From NCBI RefSeq assembly GCF_004365875.1, contig NZ_SODF01000001.1, forward strand, positions 992,001 through 1,056,000: a DNA stretch of 64,000 nucleotides, written 5' to 3'. Under the pieces are notes generated by a model. That model ran no database searches and was not told where the DNA came from. It was given only the letters and a program-made list of their open reading frames with translations. A program made the position numbers and the translations under genes. This stretch comes from Kribbella kalugense (GTDB lineage: Bacteria; Actinomycetota; Actinomycetes; Propionibacteriales; Kribbellaceae). Position 1 is the first letter of the stretch; every line of letters starts with the position of its first letter. Positions 33,291 to 42,309 of this stretch are shown piece after piece.

Positions 33291-33995
33291 GTGAAAAGAA
33301 TCTGCGCGATTCATCAGCCGAACTTCCTTCCGCGCCTGAGTACGCTCGCCAAGATTGCCTCGGCCGACGTGTGGGTGATCTTAGACGATGTGCAATTCTG
33401 TCGACGCGACTATCAACATCGTGCCAAATTGGCGCCATTGGGAAGTTGCGACGCCTGGCGTTGGCTCACGCTACCGGTTCACCTTCCTGAAGGACAGCGC
33501 ACCGAGATTCGGAAGGTGGAACTCGTCGATCCTCACGTATCTGCAAAGCGGGTCGGCCGCGTGCTCACGCATGAATTGGGAGGTGGGTCAACCTGGTCCG
33601 AACTTCGCCCGGCGTTAGAGCCGATTCTGCTTCGTCTTGCAGAAAGCAAGCACGTGCATGAAGTGGCTGAGTTATCGACTCGCGCGTTGCTCGATATCGT
33701 CGGATGGCAGGGCGAGATAGTCCGGAGCAGCGACTTCGAGGTAACCCAGGAACGCTCGGCGCGACTTGCCGACCTGACCCGGGCGGTGCGGGCCGACACC
33801 TACTTGTGTGGCACCGGCGGCAGACGCTATCTCGATACGTCGGTATTTACACAGGTTGGTCTCACCGTGGAGTACTTCGAAGGTCCGCGCTGGCTCAATC
33901 CCGGAGTCTGGCGGTCTGGCAAGGGCCTGAGCGCGGTCTGTGCGCTGTCGGAGCACCGCCTCCAAGTCCCGGTGTCGCACTGTGCCCCGAATTGA
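33291..33995 (+). CDS. WbqC-family protein
   Basis: 234 residues from a GTG (VKRICAIHQPNFLPRL). HQPNFLPRL followed by KIASADVWVILDDVQFCRRD is the WbqC signature; later LPVHLPEG and WRSGKGLSAVCALSEH complete the family pattern. WbqC proteins accompany polysaccharide, amino-sugar and some natural-product clusters and are thought to act as transferases, but the reaction is not established. The start lies nine bases after the HTH-TPR-YdcF stop, so the two are probably co-transcribed. Confidence 0.82.
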   Translation: MKRICAIHQPNFLPRLSTLAKIASADVWVILDDVQFCRRDYQHRAKLAPLGSCDAWRWLTLPVHLPEGQRTEIRKVELVDPHVSAKRVGRVLTHELGGGSTWSELRPALEPILLRLAESKHVHEVAELSTRALLDIVGWQGEIVRSSDFEVTQERSARLADLTRAVRADTYLCGTGGRRYLDTSVFTQVGLTVEYFEGPRWLNPGVWRSGKGLSAVCALSEHRLQVPVSHCAPN

Positions 33996-34604
33996 GCGGA
34001 GCACGTCATGCGCGCAGCAGTCTGTCAGATGGTCATGCGGTGCTGGTCGCTGTCAAGCCGGCGGAGTGGACGTGCTGAGGGGATGCGGCGAACGGGCGGA
34101 GCACGCGACGTAGGTGGGCGCGGCCCGGGGCGGGGATCGGCGCACATCAGTCTTTTTGCGCAGATCGCGTAGGCGCGTGATCAGGTGATGCGCACGCACC
34201 GGAGGCGCCAAAAGAAGAGTCGCCGCCGAAGGCGGTGTCCGATTGGCCGGGATCAGAAACAGAACAGGCGACTCAGATGAGCCGCCTGGTGTGTGTCCGA
34301 GGAGGGATACGCACCTTAACCACACGCATCGAACTCGAACCCACTGCGCCGGTGGATCGATCGCTGATCGATTGATGTAGGGCCGATACTCGAGATAGGA
34401 AACCGCCGAACCGGCCGTTTCCGATGCCCTGCCTTGGGGCTCTACCCGCAGCCTGTCGTCACGGGCCACGCTGTTCTGTTGCGCCCGCTCGCCGGCGGTG
34501 AGACTCCGCATCAGTCGGGCTGCTTGCACGGCACGACAATGCGTTGGGCCGGCTGCTGGACCCTTGCGGTAGCCACGGGGGTCAGCGGTGCCTTGGGCAC
34601 GGGC
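33996..34604. other. Gene-poor junction containing att-like repeat copy 3
   Basis: 609 bases between the WbqC and EcsC genes. Frames here have no family character. The repeat at 34295-34327 lies in the middle, which fits a junction between two inserted modules. Confidence 0.5.
34295..34327 (+). repeat. Att-like repeat, copy 3 (right half-site)
   Basis: GTCCGAGGAGGGATACGCAC followed by CTTAACCACACGC, two mismatches from 16962-16994. The base before GTCCGAG is T, as in the tRNA-Leu gene, so this copy could restore a full tRNA-Leu 3' end with discriminator A. Confidence 0.7.
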
Positions 34605-35717
34605 TCAAGGGATGTCGGGCCCGCCGGCCTTGGCGACGTCGCCGAGTACGCTGATCGCCTCCTGAGCGTCGTGCGCATCGGTGGAGCCGACATCGGGAAT
34701 CGATCCGGATGTTTCCTCGTCGGCGAGGTGTGGGTATTTTTCAAGGAGGAACCGCCGCCTGTACGCAACGTCGGCGGCGTCAACGATCGCTTCCAAGGTG
34801 GCCCAGTTGAGAGTGCCTCCAACGACGATCCCGACTGCGGGTACGACTTTGCCGAGCCCCTGCTTGGTAAGGCGGATGCCGAATGCTTTCGCGAACTGCG
34901 TGGAGACTCTCGCGACGACTGTCTCGTTCAGGACATCCCACGACTTGCCGCGGACGAGCGCTTGGGTGAGCCGCGAGATGTCGGACATTGCAGCGGTCTT
35001 AGCGGTGGCTGACGTTGCCGTGCCGGCGTTGACGACTGACATCACGAAGAGCTTCTCGGCGGGCGCTTCGGGATCGTGGCCGTAGAGCAGCGAGACGTGG
35101 CCCACGGAACGAGACGCAAGGCCGAGAACGAAGGCAGCGTCGCCGGTAAACGCGCCGGCGATGGCTGCGCCTGAAGGTGCTGCTGCGGCGCCGCCGGAGG
35201 CTGCAGCGACGAGCTCGCCCCCGGAGATCACCAGCGCTGCACCCGCTCCGGAGAGTGCCGCGGCAGCTGGGTAGTACCAGCTTGTTCCACGTCCGCGGAC
35301 ATTGTCGATCTGCTCAAGATCGAGGCGGCGCAGGTCCAAAAGTGATTCAACGTCGTGCCCGCGCTTCTTGTGCATTGCCAGCACCCGTTTGGGCGAGAGT
35401 CCAACTCGCGAGATCCGACCCACCGTCCGTCGTGCAGACCCTAAAGCAGTGCCGCTCCAGTCGGGGAGGGCATCAGCGGCTAGCCGAGCGCCTGTGCCGA
35501 CTATGTGAACGCCTGTGGCGGCGACGTCCTGCCCTCGCGAGACGGCCGACTGGGCCCGTGGGCGGTCCTCGAGGTACCTCATGGCACGCTTGCCGAGACT
35601 AGCGGCGCCGCTGGCCACTTGCTCGCTGACATTTCGCGTCCCTCGTGACAGCGGTCGACCCTTGAAACGTTGGATGTCACGCCATGCCGCTAGTTCGTAG
35701 TCCGAGGGAATCGCCAT
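34605..35717 (-). CDS. EcsC-family protein
   Basis: 370 residues from the ATG giving MAIPSDYELAAW. The N-terminus (AAWRDIQRFKGRPLSR) and the middle glycine/alanine-rich helical region, with VLGLASRSVGHVSLLYGHDP and EAPAEKLFVMSVVNA, match the EcsC family. EcsC proteins are membrane-associated and of unclear function; some are near secretion or stress genes. It is preceded on the same strand by about 290 bases and then GajB, so co-transcription with Gabija is possible but not tight. Confidence 0.82.
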   Translation of the reverse strand: MAIPSDYELAAWRDIQRFKGRPLSRGTRNVSEQVASGAASLGKRAMRYLEDRPRAQSAVSRGQDVAATGVHIVGTGARLAADALPDWSGTALGSARRTVGRISRVGLSPKRVLAMHKKRGHDVESLLDLRRLDLEQIDNVRGRGTSWYYPAAAALSGAGAALVISGGELVAAASGGAAAAPSGAAIAGAFTGDAAFVLGLASRSVGHVSLLYGHDPEAPAEKLFVMSVVNAGTATSATAKTAAMSDISRLTQALVRGKSWDVLNETVVARVSTQFAKAFGIRLTKQGLGKVVPAVGIVVGGTLNWATLEAIVDAADVAYRRRFLLEKYPHLADEETSGSIPDVGSTDAHDAQEAISVLGDVAKAGGPDIP

Positions 35718-36011
35718 CCCACCAGGATAGTTGTACAGATCGGCGCACAGGTGGTTGATCGGTAGCTCCTAGGTCGGTGTTGGCCTCCCGGAGTGCCCGC
35801 AGATCAGAAGGCGGCGAAGGCCCTCGTCGCCCGCCAAGGTCACGTTCTGCAGAGATGCTCAGGCGTGCTCTTGCAATGAATGCCGAGGTGGGACAGAAGA
35901 CGTACCTCCATAGGAGTGCTACCTCGGAGACTACGACGGAAGCTTTCGTCGACGGCTACCGGCCTGTTCGAGCGTGATGGTTCGGAACCCTTGCTCTGTC
36001 GCGAGGTGTAC
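35718..36011. other. Gene-free gap between EcsC and GajB genes
   Basis: 294 bases with no credible gene, repeat or strong hairpin. Confidence 0.4.
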
Positions 36012-37724
36012 TTACACTTGTTCGACCGGCACTCCGTCTCGCTGCAGATTCGAAAGTACTTCGCCATAAATAGATCTGTGAGCGGCAATGACTAGCAGCC
36101 TTTCAGCTCGCGAGGCGCCCACGTACAAGACGCGACGCGCCTCGCCTGCGGTGCCAGCTGTCCACTGGTCAACTCCGCTCGCAAGGTCGGACCTTGTGGA
36201 TTCGGGAATGACCAGCGCAACACAGGTCCGTTCGAGGCCCTTGAAGCCATGGACAGTCGAGTATGAAAGCGCAGCTTCAGAAGGCTTGGGGACTCCCGGC
36301 CAATCGTCGCCGGCTGGGATACGTAGGGATCCGGAGCTCCAGCCTAGTCGTTCCTGTGAAGCCGTCGCAGTGGCCAGCGTTGTCTTCAATGCGGACGGCG
36401 GCGCGTTGTACGGGTCTGGTACAAGTCCAGCGAGTCTCAGGCATTCTTCCCTGAACTCGCGCTCCGTGATCCCGAACTTGGCCAGGTAAGCCTGTTGTTG
36501 CAGGTCCCCATCGTCGCCGAGCTCTCTCAGATAGCGCCCGACGCTGGTCAGCGCTTGCGATCGCTCCGCGCCGCTTCGGGATTCGTCCGAAACGATGTAC
36601 ATCGCGGCCGCCAGTAACGCGAGCTTGCTGGTCCCGACCTGATACTCGGTGGCCGCGCCCGCTGCTGAGCGGGCCGTGTTTGCGGCGTGGGCGAGTACGA
36701 CCATGTCCTTGTGTCCGAGGTGATTGTCCGAGCTGATCTTCATCAACTTCTTCGGAAGCTCATTGGTGCGTGCGAACGAAACAAGCTGCACAGCCGTCGA
36801 GTCTGATTGATACCTACCGACGGACTTGTCGGAATCATCAGTTGATCGCAAGCTATCGACGATCGAGCAGATCGCCGGAGATGATCGGAAGTTGCCGTCT
36901 AGACGTTCACCCGCTGGCAGGCCGTGCAGGAAAGCAGATAGCCGGGTGGCCGTCTGCTGGCGGAAGCCGTAGATGGCCTGTTCGAGGTCGCCGACCACGG
37001 TGAGACAGATCCCGGCCTCTCGCAGCAGTTCCAAGACGAGGATGTCCTCCTCGCAGCAATCCTGGATCTCGTCGACGATCACTTCGCTGAATCGGTCCGT
37101 CAGGAGCTGTGCGAGTTGCTGCTTGAGATTGGGGTCTTCAAGATATACGCGGAGCGCGGTTCTGGAAGCCGCAGCCGTCAGGGTGCCTCCGGCAACGAGC
37201 TTCGTCCAAAGGCCTAGCGCCAGCCTTTCGAGCCTGCTCACCTGCTCTGGCTTCAGGTTGTGCGCAGTCCGACGGTCCGCATACGGCAAGCGGGCGATGT
37301 CCAGTTTGGCGCTTTGAGCATCGACGACGAACGCGTCGAGAGAAGGGCTGATTGCGAGGCCGGCGTCGATGGTCGTGTTGGGCAGTGACGACCACTTGTC
37401 GCGGAACGTCGGCGACACTCCTTTGCGCTCGAGCATGCCTGGGGCGACCAGGTAGCGGTTGATGAAGGCATCGATAGTGCCGATGAAGTTCGGGACGCAC
37501 AGCAGGTCAGAGCCGGCGGCGATCCGTCGGCGCGCCTCGTCAGCGGCGGCGTTGGTGAATGAGATCAGAGCGATGCCCTTCCGCGGATGCCGTACGGGAC
37601 GCTCGATGAATCTCTGCACGATCGCGTGCGTCTTCCCGGCTCCAGGGCAGGCGCTGATACAGAGACTCGCGGTCGCCCCGATCAGAGCTCTTTGCTCCTT
37701 GGTGAAGTCGCGTCGCTCAGTCAT
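36012..37724 (-). CDS. gajB: Gabija GajB, UvrD-like helicase
   Basis: 570 residues. Walker A is ACPGAGKT (25-32), followed by ALISFTNAAADEARRRI (motif Ia), VIVDEIQDCCEEDILVL (motif II), VVGDLEQAIYGFR (motif III), YSTVHGFKGLE (motif V) and RRVLYVGASRAERLLVI (motif VI). This is a compact UvrD/PcrA-type superfamily 1A helicase as in GajB. It starts inside the last codons of the GajA gene (8-base overlap), so the two form an operon. In known Gabija systems GajA is held inactive by nucleotides and GajB senses DNA ends and hydrolyses (d)NTPs, releasing GajA nicking; this is by family analogy. Confidence 0.87.
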   Translation of the reverse strand: MTERRDFTKEQRALIGATASLCISACPGAGKTHAIVQRFIERPVRHPRKGIALISFTNAAADEARRRIAAGSDLLCVPNFIGTIDAFINRYLVAPGMLERKGVSPTFRDKWSSLPNTTIDAGLAISPSLDAFVVDAQSAKLDIARLPYADRRTAHNLKPEQVSRLERLALGLWTKLVAGGTLTAAASRTALRVYLEDPNLKQQLAQLLTDRFSEVIVDEIQDCCEEDILVLELLREAGICLTVVGDLEQAIYGFRQQTATRLSAFLHGLPAGERLDGNFRSSPAICSIVDSLRSTDDSDKSVGRYQSDSTAVQLVSFARTNELPKKLMKISSDNHLGHKDMVVLAHAANTARSAAGAATEYQVGTSKLALLAAAMYIVSDESRSGAERSQALTSVGRYLRELGDDGDLQQQAYLAKFGITEREFREECLRLAGLVPDPYNAPPSALKTTLATATASQERLGWSSGSLRIPAGDDWPGVPKPSEAALSYSTVHGFKGLERTCVALVIPESTRSDLASGVDQWTAGTAGEARRVLYVGASRAERLLVIAAHRSIYGEVLSNLQRDGVPVEQV

Positions 37725-39696
37725 CGGCAGGCTCGATCAGGGCCTCAAGTGCATCCTTCAAGTAGGCGGGACAGGTGAAGGGTTCGCCTTGATCGATCCG
37801 AGCTGCGACATCATGGGCGAACTCACCTTTGCTGATCATCTTCTTGTTGGCCCGCAGCTTCCGATAGAAGGCGAGCGGGGGATCGGCGCTCTCTAGGATC
37901 GATGTCCAGTGCTTCGAGGACTTCGGCTTCTGCTGGAGGTACGCCTTCCCGAGTAGGTCTCCATTTGAGCTTCCTGGCACGAGCAGATCTGCCTCGAGAG
38001 TGTGGGGCGCTTCAGCAATATGGATGACTTCACGTGCGGCGAGCTCAGTGGCGAGTTCCTCGAGATCAGCTGCGCGGTTGTATTGCACCCTCTCGTCGTC
38101 CTCATCAGCCACATCGCAGCTAGCGGCCGAATCCGACTTGCTGCCATCCTCTTCGGCATCATCCGGTGGCGCAGCATCCTCGCTCCGTGCGCCGTGGCCA
38201 TCTTCGGCTGCCGGATCTGGGTCGGAGCTGGCAGCATCTGCGTTCTTTGGCTCTATCGGATCGGCGTCGGTGATCACCACCAGTCGATCGATGAGGCGAT
38301 GACCGTCGACCTTTCCGGCGAGTAGCTTGACGTACGGCTCGAAGTCGACCGAACCGACATTGATTAGTGACGCTCCTGAGAATGCTCGGCGCTTCGCGGC
38401 GTCGTCGCCGCCCACGAAGACCGATCTGCGCGCGAGGACTGGCAGAAGTACGGCCTCAGCTATCCCTTCTACCAGGACGGCTCGACGAGCGAAGAGGAGC
38501 TCAGATCGGCTTGCGTCTAAGTATTGATCGATCTTCCGCCGCTCCTTGTCAGACAGCGGCAACTGAGACAAGGGGATGACGCAGGTCAGGCCGCCTAGTT
38601 GATCTGCGGTTTGCCTGGTCGGGCGCAGCACTACGACTTTCTTGATGCCTACGGCACTAGCAAGGTTTGGCGAGTGAGTTGTCGCGATGACCTGGATGCG
38701 GCCGGCTGGCTGCGACGAGTCGTCACTCCCTGACGAGGCAGCTTGCTCAGACAGGAACTCCAGTAGTACAGCTTGCAGTTGCGGATGGAGATGAGCTTCA
38801 GGTTCCTCCACCAGGAACAAAGTCAGCTCGGACTCGCGTGCATTCTGGAGTTCCAAGATGACCGTTGCGAGAAACAACAGATTCGCGTAGCCCAGTCCGG
38901 AGTCGCCGAGATCAGTCAGATCGAGTCCAGTCTCAGCCATCTTCAGCCTTAGGCTCCGGGCGAGCCGTGCCAGTTCTGGGGTGTCATACCCGGCGCCGAC
39001 AGCTTGCTCCCGGGCAGGTGCAGTAAGACCCGTGAGGTGCTGCTGAATGCCGTCTTTGATGGTCTGGATGACTGGATGCTCGGCGAGTTGTTCCATGTTG
39101 GATCGTGCCTGCTCGACGAACTGCTTTTGCAGGTCCGGTGAAACAAGATGCTGCATGATCTTGGCGAGTCGTGTACCGGACGCAGAGTCGAGTTCGCGTT
39201 GTGCGTCTCGCAATGGCGCCAGGTAGACGTGGTTGATCTGGTTTCTCTTGTCGGGCTCCGGATCAGCAGCCTGAGTAGTCGCTACAAGGGATTGCGCTCG
39301 ATAGCGTGACTGACCTGGTTCAGCCTGCTGGAAGCGGGTGCAGTAGACAGCCTCGCCGGAGTCCAACTCGAGAGCGCCGATGAAGTGTGCTCTCTGAAAT
39401 CGGGTCAGCTGCGCGAATCTAGTGGTTAGAACGACGGGTTTGTCGTGGCCTCGCGTCACATCCTCGACCTCGAAGTAGCGCGAGCGGCGGCCGCTGAGAG
39501 GAACAGTAGCCAAGCGGAGGGCTTCGACGACATTGGACTTGCCCGAATTGTTCTCCCCGACGAGCAAGGTGACGTCCGACTGGAACGGGATCACCACGTC
39601 GGCACAGGACCGGAACCCCACGATCCTGAGCTCACGGAGGTACATCGACGTACCCCGCCCGGCGTCGCCGTCCTCTACTTCTTCTTCATTAGCCAT
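37717..39696 (-). CDS. gajA: Gabija GajA, OLD-family ATPase-TOPRIM nuclease
   Basis: 659 residues from the ATG at 39696; an internal ATG at 39647 (MYLRELRIVGF) would also give a complete ATPase. Walker A is GENNSGKS (47-54), the ABC-like signature region is SGLGYANLLFLATVILEL, and Walker B is FLVEEPEAHLHPQLQ. The C-terminal TOPRIM domain starts LLFARRAVLVEGIAEAVLLP, with a later ITDAD. An acidic insertion rich in Asp/Ser/Glu lies within the TOPRIM half (around the EDGHGARSEDAAPPDDAEED stretch). With the adjacent UvrD-like gene this is a class 2 OLD/Gabija pair that cleaves invading DNA. Confidence 0.88.
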   Translation of the reverse strand: MANEEEVEDGDAGRGTSMYLRELRIVGFRSCADVVIPFQSDVTLLVGENNSGKSNVVEALRLATVPLSGRRSRYFEVEDVTRGHDKPVVLTTRFAQLTRFQRAHFIGALELDSGEAVYCTRFQQAEPGQSRYRAQSLVATTQAADPEPDKRNQINHVYLAPLRDAQRELDSASGTRLAKIMQHLVSPDLQKQFVEQARSNMEQLAEHPVIQTIKDGIQQHLTGLTAPAREQAVGAGYDTPELARLARSLRLKMAETGLDLTDLGDSGLGYANLLFLATVILELQNARESELTLFLVEEPEAHLHPQLQAVLLEFLSEQAASSGSDDSSQPAGRIQVIATTHSPNLASAVGIKKVVVLRPTRQTADQLGGLTCVIPLSQLPLSDKERRKIDQYLDASRSELLFARRAVLVEGIAEAVLLPVLARRSVFVGGDDAAKRRAFSGASLINVGSVDFEPYVKLLAGKVDGHRLIDRLVVITDADPIEPKNADAASSDPDPAAEDGHGARSEDAAPPDDAEEDGSKSDSAASCDVADEDDERVQYNRAADLEELATELAAREVIHIAEAPHTLEADLLVPGSSNGDLLGKAYLQQKPKSSKHWTSILESADPPLAFYRKLRANKKMISKGEFAHDVAARIDQGEPFTCPAYLKDALEALIEPADD

Positions 39697-40057
39697 GTAT
39701 CAACTCGTGCGTAGCTGAGCCGCGCGTCGACCCGTCGCCGAGCCCCTCCCCATCACAGAGTGTAGTGCTTCGGTGCGTTTCATCACCGGCACTCGCTGTG
39801 TGCGTGTTACCGGCAAGCGGCTGGAGCAGCGCGCGGGATCCACGAAACAAGCTCGGATCAACAACCCGGGCAGTCATCGCTTTGGGTAATCACTGTCACT
39901 CTTTCGGTAGCTACCGTGTGCCCTGCCAGGGCCGTGTACGACCGCCGCTGCGATCATCCGCTGGGTTCCGTCCCAGCGAAGCCCGCGCGTGCGGGCTGAC
40001 TGCTGATTCGGCCACTCCTGAGCTGCGATCCAGGTCCAGCGGAGGTTGAATGTGTAA
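39697..40057. other. Divergent region before Gabija, with palindrome and hairpin
   Basis: 361 bases between gajA (minus) and the 40058 gene (plus). It contains the perfect 12-bp palindrome CGGTAGCTACCG (39905-39916) and a 7-bp-stem hairpin AGCCCGC-gcgt-GCGGGCT (39980-39997). Both are candidate regulatory elements; no gene is present. Confidence 0.45.
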
Positions 40058-40792
40058 ATGCGTGAACCCCCTGAGAAGACTAAGACTGAGAAGTTCGATG
40101 AGCTTGTAAAGGCTGGCGCCGAGAGCCTGCCTCTTGGAGGACTGCTTGGATACGGGTTTGCGAAGGCGGTTCAGCGGGGGTATGCGAGGCGATTGGACAG
40201 GTGGTTTGAAGAGGTTGCGGCGTCGATCACGTGGCTTGAGGCGCAGTACGGAGATCTCGATGGCAACGAGGTGCTCATCGACGCCGTGGTGAACGCGACA
40301 CGGGCTGCTCAGGCCACGCATCAGCAAGGCAAACTCGAAGCCCTGCGAAACGCCATCCGGAATTCCGTTGCCCCAGATGCGCCAGAAGTCGAGGAGCAGG
40401 CGCGATTCATACGGATCGTTGAAGAATTATCGACGTCGCATCTTCAGTTGCTCGACTACTACCGAGATCCTGCGCGGACCTTCAAGGGGAGAGGAGTCCC
40501 GATCCCGGATGACGACGGCGAGTCCTATCCGATGCTTCGCTTCATTGAGTTGGCCCTCCCCGAGTACGAGAACTACACCCAGCAGCTGCAGCTACTCGTG
40601 GACGATTTGCTCGCCGCTGGCCTTCTGCGTCGGCCGGGAACGCGGGTATCAGGGCAACCCGAGTCGTACATGTTCCTGCAACACGGGAGGTCCCGGAGCG
40701 AGATCTTTAACGGCTCGGTCGTTTCGGATCGCGGGAGCCGTTTACTCGCCTACATCGAAGAGCCCGGGATCATAGATCTGCCAAATCAGTGA
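40058..40792 (+). CDS. Uncharacterised protein divergent from Gabija
   Basis: 244 residues from an ATG. A short glycine-rich hydrophobic patch lies at about 24-37 (LPLGGLLGYGFAKAVQRGYA), probably too short and polar for a true membrane span. The rest is helical and acidic, with YPMLRFIELALPEYENYTQQ and a C-terminal winged-helix-like end (LLVDDLLAAGLLRRPG). No family is recognised, although the layout resembles DUF4393-type proteins. It is divergent from gajA, so it may share regulation, but I have no evidence that it is part of Gabija. Confidence 0.62.
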   Translation: MREPPEKTKTEKFDELVKAGAESLPLGGLLGYGFAKAVQRGYARRLDRWFEEVAASITWLEAQYGDLDGNEVLIDAVVNATRAAQATHQQGKLEALRNAIRNSVAPDAPEVEEQARFIRIVEELSTSHLQLLDYYRDPARTFKGRGVPIPDDDGESYPMLRFIELALPEYENYTQQLQLLVDDLLAAGLLRRPGTRVSGQPESYMFLQHGRSRSEIFNGSVVSDRGSRLLAYIEEPGIIDLPNQ

Positions 40793-41119
40793 TCATGACG
40801 ATCTGCTCGACCACCGTGCGGAACAGCCGCAGCTCACCGGCCGGACTGACTCGACCTTGCCATCTTCAGGGACTCGCTCAATCACCACTGGTTGTCTGGC
40901 TTCGCGGATGCAGTCGCAAGATCGGTGGTGGCGGCGTAGTCGCTGCTGCTGGCGACCGTTGCTGCCTGGATGCCCTTCGTGGTGACGTCGACTGTGTCCC
41001 GGGAAGCGCCGTAGTCCAGCGCTGCATCCGCGACCGTGCTTCCTGGGAAGCCCTTGCGCAACTTCTCTTCGCTGTTTAACCGATCGGGATGGTGCACGAG
41101 TAGTGGTGTCGCAGACTGA
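40793..41119. other. Gene-poor stretch
   Basis: 327 bases without a supported gene; probably decayed sequence leading into the remnant at 41120. Confidence 0.35.
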
Positions 41120-41308
41120 TCCACCTGTGATGGCCGCCAGGTCCACGCCGACCACCTCAACGGGCTCATCTACAGCGCCCGCTCCCTCGGCGAACTCCAG
41201 CTCCTCCGTGCCGTACAAGTCGATCCAACCCTGCCCGGCGAATGCCGCACCGCAGCCACCTGGTGGCTCAGCCTGCCTACCCAAATCACCTGTGGCGTAC
41301 GCCGCTAA
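41120..41308 (+). pseudogene. Orphan 3' gene remnant
   Basis: A plus-strand frame of 62 codons after an in-frame TGA reads GRQVHADHLNGLIYSARSLG and then ELQLLRAVQVDP, with strong C/G third positions throughout, ending CGVRR and TAA. There is no start codon. It looks like the surviving end of a coding sequence; the family is unknown. Confidence 0.4.
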
Positions 41309-41475
41309 TGAGGCATCCAGGGGCTGGCGTTGATCTCGCTGGCCAACACTGAGGTCCGGCGAGAGACGTTGAGTGTCGGCAGCGCGGCTGCTCCGAGCTG
41401 GGCTCGCCCGGTATCTGGCAAGGGCAGCGTTCTCGCTGTGCGCGCCGGAGGCTGGATCTCTCTAGTCTGTTCGGC

Positions 41476-42279
41476 ATGAAGCTGAGCAATTTCGCCTCGG
41501 AGTTCGATCCAGCGGACGTGCCGACTATCGTCGGCGACCCGATGATCAACGACCCCCTCAAGGTAGGAGTCGAGGCCCTCGGGACAGCTCATCGTGTCGA
41601 CCGATCTCTACTCAACCTGCTCACCGATGCCGTCCACGGCTACTACTTCGCCAAGCAGGCCTGTCTCACTCTGCGAGCCGCTGCCCTGACGCAGGAAGGA
41701 CACCTGCGCAGAGGTACCGAGACGGTCGTGCAGAGCCTGCTTCGCAGCGCAGTCATCGGGATCGCGACGACGATCGACCTGACTGGACATGGGCGAACGG
41801 CGTCGATCCCGCACGCCCTCGAGGTGCTCGGTGAGGTGCTGAGGCGCAAGATCGCACAGAATCCCGACGACGACGCACAGGCTGCGCTCGAGCTGCTCGG
41901 CCATATCCGCTTGACGACCAACGTCGACACGGTGCTGTCGCTGAAATATGTGCGCCACCTGCGGAACAAGTGGGCCGGCCACGCATCCCTGGATCGCAGC
42001 ATCGACCCATGGGCCGGAGCCGACACCCACGTCAATCTCCCTCTCCTGGAAGACGCACTGGCCAGGATGGTCAACGCGTTTCAGGACCTCGCCGTCCTTG
42101 TTCCGATGAGTATCGACCTGAAGGACATCGAGCAGGAGGGCAACCCACCCCGCGTCCTGGCCGACGGCGCAGTAGAGATAGAGATGAAGCTCGGCTGGGC
42201 GGGAGCAAATGCGCTCTCGCGAGCGATGCGCGAGCTAGCCAAGGAGGCTGCCGTCGCGTTCGTAGAGAAGGTGTCCTGA
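41476..42279 (+). CDS. HEPN-like protein, AbiU2-type
   Basis: 267 residues from an ATG. The protein is helical. YVRHLRNKWAGHASLD contains RNKWAGH, an RX5H motif like the RX4-6H catalytic motif of HEPN RNases, in a context (L-R-N-K-W-x-H) resembling AbiU2-type proteins. Many HEPN proteins cleave RNA in toxin or abortive-infection systems; no adjacent MNT antitoxin is visible, so activity and partner are uncertain. It converges with the 42310 gene, with 30 bases between the stops. The island context favours a defence role. Confidence 0.62.
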   Translation: MKLSNFASEFDPADVPTIVGDPMINDPLKVGVEALGTAHRVDRSLLNLLTDAVHGYYFAKQACLTLRAAALTQEGHLRRGTETVVQSLLRSAVIGIATTIDLTGHGRTASIPHALEVLGEVLRRKIAQNPDDDAQAALELLGHIRLTTNVDTVLSLKYVRHLRNKWAGHASLDRSIDPWAGADTHVNLPLLEDALARMVNAFQDLAVLVPMSIDLKDIEQEGNPPRVLADGAVEIEMKLGWAGANALSRAMRELAKEAAVAFVEKVS

Positions 42280-42309
42280 CGGCGAGGCCGAGCAGATTCG
42301 TTGCGTGGG

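Noticed and set aside
16117..34327. The three 33-bp repeats as a CRISPR array
   Set aside because: Copies are 0.8 and 17 kb apart with genes between them, unlike any CRISPR spacing, and no cas genes are present.
34053..34529. Minus-strand 158-residue open frame over repeat copy 3
   Set aside because: Composition is Arg/Pro/Ser rich with no domain, and it crosses the att-like repeat; looks like chance openness in GC-rich DNA.
40793..41284. 163-residue minus-strand frame after the 40058 gene
   Set aside because: Part looks protein-like, but third-position bias favours the opposite strand remnant at 41120-41308.
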